Shown here piece by piece: positions 25,087 through 32,279 of a stretch of 64,000 bases of DNA. The translations under genes were made by a program, and so were the position numbers. A model generated the notes under the pieces. It was not told the DNA's origin, did no database searches, and was given only the letters and a program-made list of their open reading frames with translations. This stretch comes from Flavobacterium sp. MC2016-06 (GTDB lineage Bacteria; Bacteroidota; Bacteroidia; Flavobacteriales; Flavobacteriaceae), in contig NZ_WMID02000024.1 of assembly GCF_009711165.2 (NCBI RefSeq), positions 1 to 64,000 on the forward strand. The letters run 5' to 3'. The first letter of the stretch is position 1, and every line of letters starts with the position of its first letter.

Positions 25087-25422
25087 ACTTACAAAAGTAC
25101 TTCAAAAATTTAAAAGCAACTTTACTTTTTGGCTCAAATCATTTTTCTATTTGAGTAAAAACACTGTTTGGTTTTGTCTAATATAAATGTCTTGAAAAAA
25201 TTTAGGACATAAACTATTTGAACCATTTACATGATTAAAAATTGAGTCTTAGCAGAAGTAGAGTAGTTTTTTTTAAATTTGTTACCAAGGTTCTATTGTT
25301 TGTAATGTTTGAGCGTTAAGTATGAGAGTTTTTTCCATTATACACAAATTTTCCAAGTACAAAACCATCTTTAAATTCAGCCAAATGCCCAAATCTCTTG
25401 TAACGGCTGTTAGCTGACGCAT
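25087..25422. other. Intergenic region with insertion boundary and truncated repeat R3
   Basis: 336 bp. It holds the araC promoter region, an AT-rich segment of no recognised content to about 25312, then the truncated attC-like repeat R3. Confidence 0.6.
25313..25414 (-). repeat. attC-like repeat R3 (left arm missing)
   Basis: About 102 bp of the 131-bp repeat; the left box and the CTACAAGAG arm are absent, so the breakpoint lies near 25312. The right end is intact (CAAATCTCTTGTAACGGCT, then GTTAGC). GTTAGCTGAC at 25409-25418 is complementary to GTCAGCTAAC at 25877-25886, across the gene. Confidence 0.7.
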
Positions 25423-25845
25423 CTATTTACCATTTAGTATTTTGAAAGCTGAAATAGTAGTTCTGTTATTTTTCATCGTTAAATGAAATTGACCATTTTC
25501 AAGCTGTTCCATTTTTATGTTAAATTTATTATTGTAAATTTTTATCGACGATTTTATTTGTAAAAATTTTTCAGAATCAGTTTCAATAAAATTCCATTTA
25601 GCATTGTCATCAGATGGGAAATACAACGAACCGTGAAAGTAAGCTGAATTATCTTCACATTTAAGTGAAAATGTATTTACATTTAAGTATTGTTGGAATT
25701 TTTTTCCATCGACAGTCATTTTATCGATTGCCCAAATTCCACATAATTCATTTGGATTTTCCTTTTTACACGAAATTGGAATTATGGACATTCCACAAAT
25801 CAAGAGAAAACAAATAGAATTTTTAAAATTTTGATATGGTTTCAT
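25423..25845 (-). CDS. Cassette gene 3: small lipoprotein (140 aa)
   Basis: The signal peptide ends in a lipobox (FLLICGMSIIPISC), giving a lipidated Cys. The mature part is about 114 residues and beta-rich; ELCGIWAIDKMTVDGKK resembles the start of lipocalin-like small proteins, but I cannot assign a family. It is flanked by the 10-bp complementary cassette ends. Confidence 0.75.
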   Translation of the reverse strand: MKPYQNFKNSICFLLICGMSIIPISCKKENPNELCGIWAIDKMTVDGKKFQQYLNVNTFSLKCEDNSAYFHGSLYFPSDDNAKWNFIETDSEKFLQIKSSIKIYNNKFNIKMEQLENGQFHLTMKNNRTTISAFKILNGK

Positions 25846-25880
25846 TCAATATATTTCTCGTTGTTTTTATTGATATGTCA

Positions 25881-26011
25881 GCTAACGTTCTGGCGCTACA
25901 AAGGGCTTGAGATTAAAGATGCGATATTTATTAATTATACACAAATTTTGCAAGTACAAAACCATCTTTAAATTCAGCCTAATGCCCAAATCTCTTTTAA
26001 CGGCTGTTAGT
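25881..26011 (-). repeat. attC-like repeat R4
   Basis: 131 bp from GCTAAC to GTTAGT. Left inner arm GCTACAAAGGGCTTGAG, right inner arm CAAATCTCTTTTAACGGCT. GTTAGTGGC at 26006-26014 pairs with GCCATTAAC at 26609-26617 with a single mismatch, across the next gene. Confidence 0.78.
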
Positions 26012-26489
26012 GGCTGGCTTTTTTCATATAACGTTTTTTAACTTCTGTCACAATTGTTGGTAAAATTCCAATTATTAAGCTTGAAATAAATATCAAATCG
26101 TAATTTATATCATTAAATTTTAAAACTCTTTTTCCATCGTCACAAGCAGTACATTCCATTAATTTTCCATTACTGCCAATGTAACAAAAAATTAAAGTTG
26201 AAAGTATTAAAAATATAATTCCTAATATTATATTTCTTCCGATTTGACTTTTTTCTTGTCCTTTTAATAACAAGAAGATTGATATTATAAAGATTGTAAA
26301 AGACGAAATGAATTCTCCACTTGCAAAGTGTAAATACTTTCCATTATTCTTAAATGTAATTTTATTTTCGGTTAATAAACCATATAAAAACCGAATAAAT
26401 TCTCTATAATGTTCTTCATATGCAAAAGCTAATAATGCCAAAAGAAAGGCAACTATTATCAAAATTAATATCTTAAAAAATATTTTCAT
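26007..26489 (-). CDS. Cassette gene 4: multi-span membrane protein (160 aa)
   Basis: Four hydrophobic segments: residues about 4-22, 55-75, 85-105 and 132-150. A CTACDD motif sits in the loop before the last one, and the tail is positively charged (KKRYMKKASH). No family is recognised. The stop codon TAA is formed by the CTAAC box of repeat R4, an example of a gene running right into its attC-like site. Confidence 0.75.
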   Translation of the reverse strand: MKIFFKILILIIVAFLLALLAFAYEEHYREFIRFLYGLLTENKITFKNNGKYLHFASGEFISSFTIFIISIFLLLKGQEKSQIGRNIILGIIFLILSTLIFCYIGSNGKLMECTACDDGKRVLKFNDINYDLIFISSLIIGILPTIVTEVKKRYMKKASH

Positions 26490-26611
26490 TTCTGTTTAAT
26501 TTTCCAATTTAATTTCTAAACTTCGCAATTCAAACTAACATTTCACAAGTTTAAAATATATTTAATTTATTATAATTTAGTCTATTATGTCAGTTTTTCT
26601 TCAAGCTTGCC

Positions 26612-26740
26612 ATTAACGTTCTGGCGCTACAAGAGGTTTAGGATAAAGATGCGAGTTTTTCCATTATGCACAAATTTTCCAAGTACAAAACCATTTTTAA
26701 ATTTAGCCAAATACCCAAATCTCTTGTAACGGCTGTTAGC
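26612..26740 (-). repeat. attC-like repeat R5
   Basis: 129 bp from ATTAAC to GTTAGC. The left arm CTACAAGAGGTTTAGG and right arm CCAAATCTCTTGTAACGGCT pair well. GTTAGCAGTA at 26735-26744 is perfectly complementary to TACTGCTAAC at 27303-27312. Confidence 0.78.
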
Positions 26741-26779
26741 AGTAGTGCTTATATCCGATAAAGTTCATTTATTATACTT

Positions 26780-27238
26780 TTAATTCAGGTTATTTAATTC
26801 AATTTTCATTGCTTTGTTAGTAATAAATTGATTTTTTTCATTAGTTTGAAATAAAATTTCATCATTTTTTATAAGCATTTTTCTAGAATTTATATATTTT
26901 TCTAACTCTTGGTTTTCATGTTTGTTTTCGTTTTCAACTTTAATTATTATAGTGTCTCCCGAAATATAATATTTTCTAGGAATAATAGAATAACCTTCAT
27001 TAGTTCCAACATTAATTAGAATATTTGTACTATCTGAAAGTGTTATTTCACAAACTTCTGTTGTGTTGAAATATCTAGCTGTCAACAATATTTTTTCCAT
27101 TGCCTCAACATTTCTTTCAACTGTTTTTGGGTCTTTATGTCCAATAAAATCTATGTTAATAAAACATAAATAAATAACGCCAAAAAAGAGTGCAAAAAGT
27201 CCAATAATGGTAATTCCCGCAACAATTATTTTTTTCAT
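26780..27238 (-). CDS. Cassette gene 5: membrane-anchored protein (152 aa)
   Basis: One N-terminal transmembrane or signal-anchor segment (IIVAGITIIGLFALFFGVIYLCF) is followed by a soluble domain of about 120 residues that is polar and beta-rich. No family recognised. Its unit has the longest gap between gene and right-hand repeat, and it is bounded by complementary ends of ten bases. Confidence 0.72.
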   Translation of the reverse strand: MKKIIVAGITIIGLFALFFGVIYLCFINIDFIGHKDPKTVERNVEAMEKILLTARYFNTTEVCEITLSDSTNILINVGTNEGYSIIPRKYYISGDTIIIKVENENKHENQELEKYINSRKMLIKNDEILFQTNEKNQFITNKAMKIELNNLN

Positions 27239-27306
27239 TTCGATTTTTATGTTATTTCTATTTTCGAATTATATTCTTAAATTTTCGATTTCGCGGGCGC
27301 ATTACT

Positions 27307-27360
27307 GCTAACGTCCTGGTGCTACAAGAGGTTTGGGATTAAAGATGCGAGTTTTTTTAG
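27307..27360 (-). repeat. attC-like repeat R6 (truncated)
   Basis: Begins with GCTAAC and the arm GTGCTACAAGAGGTTTGGG, then stops after about 54 bp where the DNA becomes that of the third XRE module. The 5' box and its extension TACTGCTAAC are intact and complementary to the end of R5. Confidence 0.65.
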
Positions 27361-27400
27361 TTAAATACAAGTTGAAAATTTTTAAAAGAAATTAAACCAT

Positions 27401-27430
27401 AAAAAACTCCCTAATTTCTTAAGGAGTTTT
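27401..27430 (-). terminator. Terminator of XRE gene 3
   Basis: Hairpin AACTCCCTAATTTC / TTAAGGAGTT with T runs, about 70 bp after the stop codon of 27502-27897. Confidence 0.82.
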
Positions 27431-27501
27431 ATGTAAATCATTTTATATATTATTAAAAAAGAATCTTTACCAATCTAAAAATATATAGTCATTTAAAAAC
27501 G

Positions 27502-27897
27502 TTATTTTCCATTCAGTAATTTTTCCAAATACTCATTTTTTTCTTTTTCAGATTGAACCAAACGTTCGTAAAGTTCTACAACTTTATCAAGAGGATTAAA
27601 AGTACAGTTGTTATTAGTGCTTGCAAAGTGGCTATTATTTACAACGTCATTGAAAGTATTAAAAAAATTAATCATATTTTCTTCTGTAAAGTTTTTTATA
27701 GCTTCAACACTTACTCCAAGTGCTTTTGCAACTTCAATAAGTCTTTCCTCGTCTATATTTTCGCTATTTTCTATAGCTGATACAGTTTGCTGCGAAGTTC
27801 CTAAAGCTTGAGCTAATGCTTCTTGCTTCATGTCTCTAAGTTCACGAATACGGCTAATTTTTCGCCCTATATGGTTTGGTTTTGCTGTTGTGCTCAT
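27502..27897 (-). CDS. XRE family helix-turn-helix regulator (paralogue 3 of 3)
   Basis: A 131-residue HTH_3 protein, closest to paralogue 1 in the HTH (KQEALAQALGTSQQTVSAIEN) and to paralogue 2 in the C-terminal helix (ELYERLVQSEKEKNEYLEKL). The middle segment (about residues 75-100) is Asn-rich and divergent. It directly follows the truncated end of the cassette array. Confidence 0.9.
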   Translation of the reverse strand: MSTTAKPNHIGRKISRIRELRDMKQEALAQALGTSQQTVSAIENSENIDEERLIEVAKALGVSVEAIKNFTEENMINFFNTFNDVVNNSHFASTNNNCTFNPLDKVVELYERLVQSEKEKNEYLEKLLNGK

Positions 27898-27901
27898 AAT
27901 T

Positions 27902-27909
27902 CAAAGATA
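27902..27909 (-). promoter_or_regulatory. -7 promoter element TATCTTTG, near-leaderless
   Basis: Third occurrence of the same element 4 bases upstream of an XRE ATG. Confidence 0.7.
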
Positions 27910-28044
27910 TTTATATTCCTTTAAAAAAAATAGGTTTAGGTAAAAAACAAGTCCGTTTCTGTATGTTACATTTCTATTAGTTCGCTTGGGACAAACTATA
28001 TTATAGTTGTATGAAAACAAAAATACAATTTTTCAGACAAGTAT

Positions 28045-28145
28045 TAATTAACTTAAAAAATAAAGACATAAAAAAAACTCCTTAATTTCTTAAGAAATTT
28101 GTTTGTGGACTGTCAGGGACTACAATCGAACACTTGAAGCCTATC
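28045..28145 (-). repeat. tRNA-Val-terminator-like repeat, copy 3 (degenerate)
   Basis: TTAATTAACTT, AAATAAAGACATAAAAAAA and CTCCTTAATTTCTTAAG match the region 29943-30001 base for base over most of their length. The second hairpin arm is mutated. The following GACTGTCAGGGACTACAATC at 28109 onwards looks like the T-arm and acceptor end of a decayed tRNA fragment. It flanks the HxlR-MFS module on its left, with the tRNA copy on its right. Confidence 0.55.
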
Positions 28146-28319
28146 TTAACATTTTTAGAAAATATAAACTGAAGTATTTCGTGACGTTTTTCAGTTTGAT
28201 GAAGTAGTGGGAATCAAAGCCCAAAACTTTAAAATTTACACTAAAATTTAATAGAAAACTGAACTTGAATTTTGCACTAAACTCCGCTATTTTACCAAAT
28301 TGATGTTAGCTATAGCTTT

Positions 28320-28676
28320 TTATTTTTTCGGTGGAAATTCAATTCCATTTTCTTTCATAAGTTCATAACCATATTTCATAATAGTTTCAATAATTGGTAT
28401 TGCTTTTTTTCCTTTTTTCGTAATACTATATTCCACTTTTGGCGGAACAACAGCATAAATTTTACGTTGTATTAAACCAGTATTTTCTAGTTCTCTTAAT
28501 TGACTTGTGAGCATTTTGTCTGTAATATGTGGAATGTCTTTTTTCAATTCTCCATAACGCAGCACATTATCTTGAAGTCGCCACAAAATGGGCATTTTCC
28601 AAGTGCCACCAATATGGTTTAAGGCAAATTCTATTGGTGTGTAATACAATTTTCTATCGTGAAAAAATTCAGGCAT
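28320..28676 (-). CDS. HxlR family transcriptional regulator
   Basis: A 118-residue winged-helix protein: the core reads HIGGTWKMPILWRLQDN then RYGELKKDIPHITDKML and TSQLRELENTGLIQRKIY. HxlR/DUF24 regulators respond to electrophiles or other small molecules, often through a Cys, but no conserved N-terminal Cys is present here. It is divergent from the MFS transporter and so probably controls it. Confidence 0.9.
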   Translation of the reverse strand: MPEFFHDRKLYYTPIEFALNHIGGTWKMPILWRLQDNVLRYGELKKDIPHITDKMLTSQLRELENTGLIQRKIYAVVPPKVEYSITKKGKKAIPIIETIMKYGYELMKENGIEFPPKK

Positions 28677-28708
28677 TCCTTTTTGTTTTTAATTAATACT
28701 TTCCAAAT

Positions 28709-28737
28709 AGTGAGTATAGAACTTAAAAGTAAGTATA
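28709..28737. promoter_or_regulatory. Direct repeat AGTRAGTATA, candidate HxlR operator
   Basis: AGTGAGTATA (28709-28718) and AGTAAGTATA (28728-28737), 19 bp apart and one base different, in the HxlR-MFS intergenic region. Two sites nearly two helical turns apart suit cooperative binding by an HxlR dimer (inference). Confidence 0.45.
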
Positions 28738-28785
28738 TGGTTTAAAGTTTTTTTGTTCCGCAAATTTGCAAAATAATTTTTAACT

Positions 28786-29934
28786 ATGAAACGTACTCTT
28801 TACATTTTGGCATTAGGCATTTTTGGCATTGCTACGACTGAATTTGGTGTCATTGGAATTTTGCCGCAAATAGCAACTGCATTTGATGTTACCATCGAAA
28901 AAGCAGGTTGGTTATTAAGTTCATTCGCATTGATTGTGGCTTTTTTTGGGCCATTTTTGATGCTACTATTATCTTCATTCAATAGAAAGAAATTGATGTT
29001 GTTTGTTTTGGCTGTATTTGCTATTTCAAATATTCTGTCAATTATGGCACCCACTTTTAACATGTTGCTTTTTGCAAGAATTCTACCTGCTTTTTTACAT
29101 CCAATTTTTTGGTCTATTGCATTGTCGACAGCTTCAACTATTTTACCCGCGGAACAATCCCCCAAAGCTGTAGGAATTGTTTTTGGTGGTTTTACAATTG
29201 CTAGTGTTTTTGGAATTCCTTTAGCAACTTTAATGGCCGATTTATACAATTGGCAAGCGTCATTTGTCTTATGTGCAGTTGTGAATATTTTATCTTTTTT
29301 TGGAATGTTATTTTTGCTTCCGGCTACTCCAAAAGTTGAAAAACAAACATTGGGTTCTCAAATTAAAATTCTGAAAAAACCTTTACTCTGGATAAGTTTT
29401 GCATTGTCTTGCTTTATGATAGCATCAATGTATTCAACTTACGGTTATATATCAGATTATTTGGGGAAAATAACTAAGATGAATGGCACTAAAATTAGTT
29501 TGATGTTATTTTTTTTCGGAATAACTGGTGTCGTTGGAAATTGGGTTGCAGGAAAATTTTTGAGTAAAAGCATTTTGTTGACAACTTTGGTTTTCATCAT
29601 CGCATTAGCATTGGTTCATACACTCTTATATTTTTGCGGATTTTATTTCTTTCCGATGGTTATAATGGTTGCATTATGGGGATTTGTGCATACATCAGGA
29701 TTTTTAATTAGTAACATCAATTTCATTTCGTCCGCAGAAGAAGCGCCTGAATTTGTTAATAGTATTTTTACAACCTGTGGAAATTTAGCAGTAACCATAG
29801 GTTCATTAATTGGTGGATTTTGGATTACTCATTTTAGTATTCACAATGTTGTTTGGTCGAGTGTTTTATTATTATTCTCGGCGCTGATAGCTTGGTTTAT
29901 TAAACGATATGTCGTTGGTATAAGTGGTCGGTAA
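28786..29934 (+). CDS. MFS transporter, drug-efflux type (382 aa)
   Basis: Twelve predicted transmembrane segments. The opening TLYILALGIFGIATTEFGVI, then GILPQIATAFDV, is typical of AraJ/YdhP-type sugar and drug efflux transporters of the DHA12 group. The protein is compact, with short loops. It is divergent from the HxlR regulator and followed by tRNA-Val. Confidence 0.88.
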   Translation: MKRTLYILALGIFGIATTEFGVIGILPQIATAFDVTIEKAGWLLSSFALIVAFFGPFLMLLLSSFNRKKLMLFVLAVFAISNILSIMAPTFNMLLFARILPAFLHPIFWSIALSTASTILPAEQSPKAVGIVFGGFTIASVFGIPLATLMADLYNWQASFVLCAVVNILSFFGMLFLLPATPKVEKQTLGSQIKILKKPLLWISFALSCFMIASMYSTYGYISDYLGKITKMNGTKISLMLFFFGITGVVGNWVAGKFLSKSILLTTLVFIIALALVHTLLYFCGFYFFPMVIMVALWGFVHTSGFLISNINFISSAEEAPEFVNSIFTTCGNLAVTIGSLIGGFWITHFSIHNVVWSSVLLLFSALIAWFIKRYVVGISGR

Positions 29935-29942
29935 ATTTGATA

Positions 29943-30009
29943 CTTAATTAACTTGGAAAATAAAGACATAAAAAAAAACTCCTTAATTTCTTAAGGAGTT
30001 TCTTGGTGG
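29943..30009 (-). repeat. tRNA-Val terminator and 3' end, parent copy of the att-like repeat
   Basis: Contains TTAATTAACTT, AAATAAAGACATAAAAAAA, the AACTCCTTA / TAAGGAGTT hairpin and CTTGGTGG, which overlaps the tRNA 3' CCA. It is the source of the three partial duplicates at 18794, 22083 and 28045. On the minus strand it forms the tRNA's terminator. Confidence 0.8.
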
Positions 30010-30081
30010 GCGATGAGGGGTTCGAACCCCCGACCCCCTCGGTGTAAACGAGGTGCTCTGAACCAGCTGAGCTAATCGCCC
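30004..30081 (-). tRNA. tRNA-Val (UAC)
   Basis: Full cloverleaf on the minus strand including an encoded CCA: acceptor GGGCGAT / ATCGCCC, D arm GCTC...GAGC, anticodon arm CCTCG-TTTACAC-CGAGG (anticodon UAC) and T arm GGGGG-TTCGAAC-CCC. It marks the boundary between the accessory region and conserved chromosome. Confidence 0.96.
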
Positions 30082-30345
30082 TATTTTACTAGGTTGCTAT
30101 CATTTCGTGATTGCGAGTGCAAATATACAGCTAGATTTTGTATTTGCAAGTGTTTTTTAAGAAAAAATGAAATCTTTTTTGCAGATTTTATTTAGTGTTC
30201 TCTTTTACAGCTTTTTAATTCGCGAATAAAATTTACTATTTTATAATATTTAGTTAAAAAACAAAATCCAGAAAGCTAATTTAGAATAATCTTTTGTAAT
30301 CACTTGCTATAGTTATACATTTGCATACCTTAACTGCATATACAA
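30082..30345. other. Intergenic region upstream of the ABC exporter
   Basis: 264 bp between tRNA-Val (minus) and the ABC gene (plus). It holds promoters only; no small ORF was recognised. Confidence 0.5.
30316..30323 (+). promoter_or_regulatory. -7 element TACATTTG of the ABC transporter gene
   Basis: Matches TAnnTTTG, 22 bp upstream of the ATG at 30346. A TTG (CTTTTGTAA) lies about 19 bp upstream and can serve as the -33 element. Confidence 0.65.
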
Positions 30346-32130
30346 ATGGCTAGATATCAAGAAAATGATTTACCAAAATCAAAAATTACTGCTACTTCAC
30401 TTAATAAAGCAACAATAATATTTAAATACGCAGGAAAACACCAATGGAAATTTTATGTTGGTTTGTTTTTCTTATTATTAACAGGAGCTACTGCCCTAGC
30501 CTTTCCTAAATTAATGGGAATGCTGGTAGACTGCGTAAAAAACAAAGACAATACCCAGACCAATAAAATTGCGTTAGGATTAATTGTAATCTTGTTTTTG
30601 CAGGCATTTTTCTCTTTTTTCAGATTATCACTATTCGTTAATTTTACCGAAAACACATTGGCAAACCTTCGTTTGTCTTTGTACACCAATTTGGTAAAAC
30701 TGCCTATGACATTCTTCTCTCAAAAAAGAGTTGGAGAACTAAACAGCCGTATTAGTGCTGATATTACTCAAATTCAAGATACTTTAACAAGCACAATTGC
30801 CGAGTTTTTACGTCAATTCATACTTATTATAGGTGGTGTCATTTTATTGGCTACAGAAAGCTTTAAATTAACTTTATTAATGCTTGCTGTTGTGCCGCTG
30901 GTTGCTGTTGCAGCCGTAATCTTTGGGAGATTTATTCGAAAATATTCTAAACAAGTACAAGATCAAGTTGCCGAAAGTCAGGTAATTGTTGAAGAAACCA
31001 TGCAGGGAATCAGCATTGTAAAAGCTTTTGCTAACGAATGGTACGAAATTGCACGTTATAAAGGTAAAATAAACGAAGTAGTAAAACTGGCTATTAAAGG
31101 CGGTAAATACCGTGGATATTTTGCCTCATTTATTATTTTCTGTTTATTCGGAGCCATTGTAGCGGTAGTTTGGTACGGTGTACGTTTGAGTATTGCCGGA
31201 GAAATGAGTGTTGGACAATTAATCTCTTTTGTATTGTATTCTACTTTTGTTGGTGCTTCTTTTGGTGGAATTGCCGAATTATATGCGCAAATCCAAAAAG
31301 CAATTGGAGCTACCGAAAGAGTTTTTGAACTATTAGAAGAAACTCCAGAGAAAATTGATCTTGATGCAAACGGAACGCACGAAAAAATTAAAGGAGATGT
31401 AAGCTTCAATAATGTTGCTTTTAGTTATCCTTCTCGTAAAGAAGTTGAAGTATTAAAAAATGTAAACTTCACAGCAGAATTTGGTCAAAAAATAGCGATT
31501 GTAGGCCCGAGTGGTGCAGGAAAATCGACAATTTCATCTTTATTACTTCGTTTCTACGACATAACTTCGGGAGAAATTACCGTTGACGGAAAAAATATTT
31601 ACGACTACGATTTAGAAAATCTTCGCGGTAACATGAGTATTGTACCGCAAGACGTAATTTTATTTGGAGGAACAATTAGAGAAAACATCGCATACGGAAA
31701 ACCAGACGCAACTGAAGAAGAAATTATATTGGCTGCAAAACAAGCCAATGCCTTTAATTTTGTAGAAGGTTTCCCTGAGAAATTTGAAACTTTGGTTGGA
31801 GAACGTGGTGTAAAATTATCGGGCGGACAACGTCAGCGTATTGCCATTGCAAGAGCTTTGCTTAAAAACCCTAGTATTTTAATTTTAGATGAAGCCACTT
31901 CGTCTTTAGACAGCGAAAGCGAAAAATTAGTACAAGAAGCATTAGAGGTTTTAATGGAAGGAAGAACAAGTATTATTATTGCACACCGTCTTTCGACTAT
32001 TAGAAGTGCCGATAAAATATTGGTGCTGGACAACGGAAAAATTACTGAAGAAGGAACGCATCAAGAATTAATAAATCTTGAAAACGGAATTTATAAAAAC
32101 TTGAGCAACTTACAGTTTACAAATAATTAA
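30346..32130 (+). CDS. ABC transporter, fused permease and ATPase (exporter type)
   Basis: A 594-residue half-transporter: six transmembrane helices in the first 320 residues, then an ATPase domain with Walker A GPSGAGKST (about 387-395), signature LSGGQRQ (about 490) and Walker B ILILDEATSSLD (about 506-518). This is the ABCB/MsbA layout; it should act as a homodimer and export lipids or drugs. The gene is conserved chromosome-type sequence and stands just past the tRNA-Val island border. Confidence 0.92.
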   Translation: MARYQENDLPKSKITATSLNKATIIFKYAGKHQWKFYVGLFFLLLTGATALAFPKLMGMLVDCVKNKDNTQTNKIALGLIVILFLQAFFSFFRLSLFVNFTENTLANLRLSLYTNLVKLPMTFFSQKRVGELNSRISADITQIQDTLTSTIAEFLRQFILIIGGVILLATESFKLTLLMLAVVPLVAVAAVIFGRFIRKYSKQVQDQVAESQVIVEETMQGISIVKAFANEWYEIARYKGKINEVVKLAIKGGKYRGYFASFIIFCLFGAIVAVVWYGVRLSIAGEMSVGQLISFVLYSTFVGASFGGIAELYAQIQKAIGATERVFELLEETPEKIDLDANGTHEKIKGDVSFNNVAFSYPSRKEVEVLKNVNFTAEFGQKIAIVGPSGAGKSTISSLLLRFYDITSGEITVDGKNIYDYDLENLRGNMSIVPQDVILFGGTIRENIAYGKPDATEEEIILAAKQANAFNFVEGFPEKFETLVGERGVKLSGGQRQRIAIARALLKNPSILILDEATSSLDSESEKLVQEALEVLMEGRTSIIIAHRLSTIRSADKILVLDNGKITEEGTHQELINLENGIYKNLSNLQFTNN

Positions 32131-32195
32131 TATTTAATAGATCTCTTTTTTTGTAAGAAAAAGACAAGTTAATTAAAGACAAATACTTAAATTTG

Positions 32196-32236
32196 AAGTC
32201 AATAGGTGTAAAAACTTATTGACTTTTCTTTTTTTA
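32196..32236 (+). terminator. Terminator of the ABC exporter gene
   Basis: Hairpin AAGTCAATAGG / CTTATTGACTT followed by a T-rich run, 65 bp after the stop codon. Confidence 0.8.
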
Positions 32237-32279
32237 TTTTAAATCGTTTCTAATTTATGTAGTACCAAATACTTTATTT

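Larger units (their letters stand above)
20009..27360. mobile_element. Putative gene-cassette array (integron-like, no integrase seen)
   Basis: Six roughly 130-bp attC-like repeats alternate with single minus-strand genes (20116, 21016, 25423, 26007, 26780). In each testable unit the bases after GTTAG at one end are complementary to the bases before CTAAC at the other end. The adh-sdr-araC block (about 21.8-25.3 kb) appears inserted, because the repeat beyond 21795 and the left arm of the third repeat are missing. No tyrosine recombinase lies in the window, so it would be a cluster of attC-like sites lacking an integrase. Confidence 0.6.
27898..28319. other. Intergenic region with degenerate tRNA-terminator repeat
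   Basis: 422 bp without a gene. It holds the XRE3 promoter, the repeat at 28045-28145 and about 170 bp with nothing recognisable before the HxlR gene. Confidence 0.55.

Noticed and set aside
20013..26740. Repeats R1-R6 as ordinary MITEs
   Set aside because: Complementarity lies across the genes and not across the repeats, and no target-site duplications flank single copies; kept as an alternative only.
28304..28320. GTTAGCTATAGC near the HxlR stop as a seventh attC-like site
   Set aside because: No inner arms (CAAATCTCTTGT) precede it and no complementary partner was found.
20009..30345. Integrase or transposase gene for the island
   Set aside because: I looked for tyrosine-recombinase or DDE-type proteins among the listed proteins and saw none; the island has no visible mobility gene within the window.
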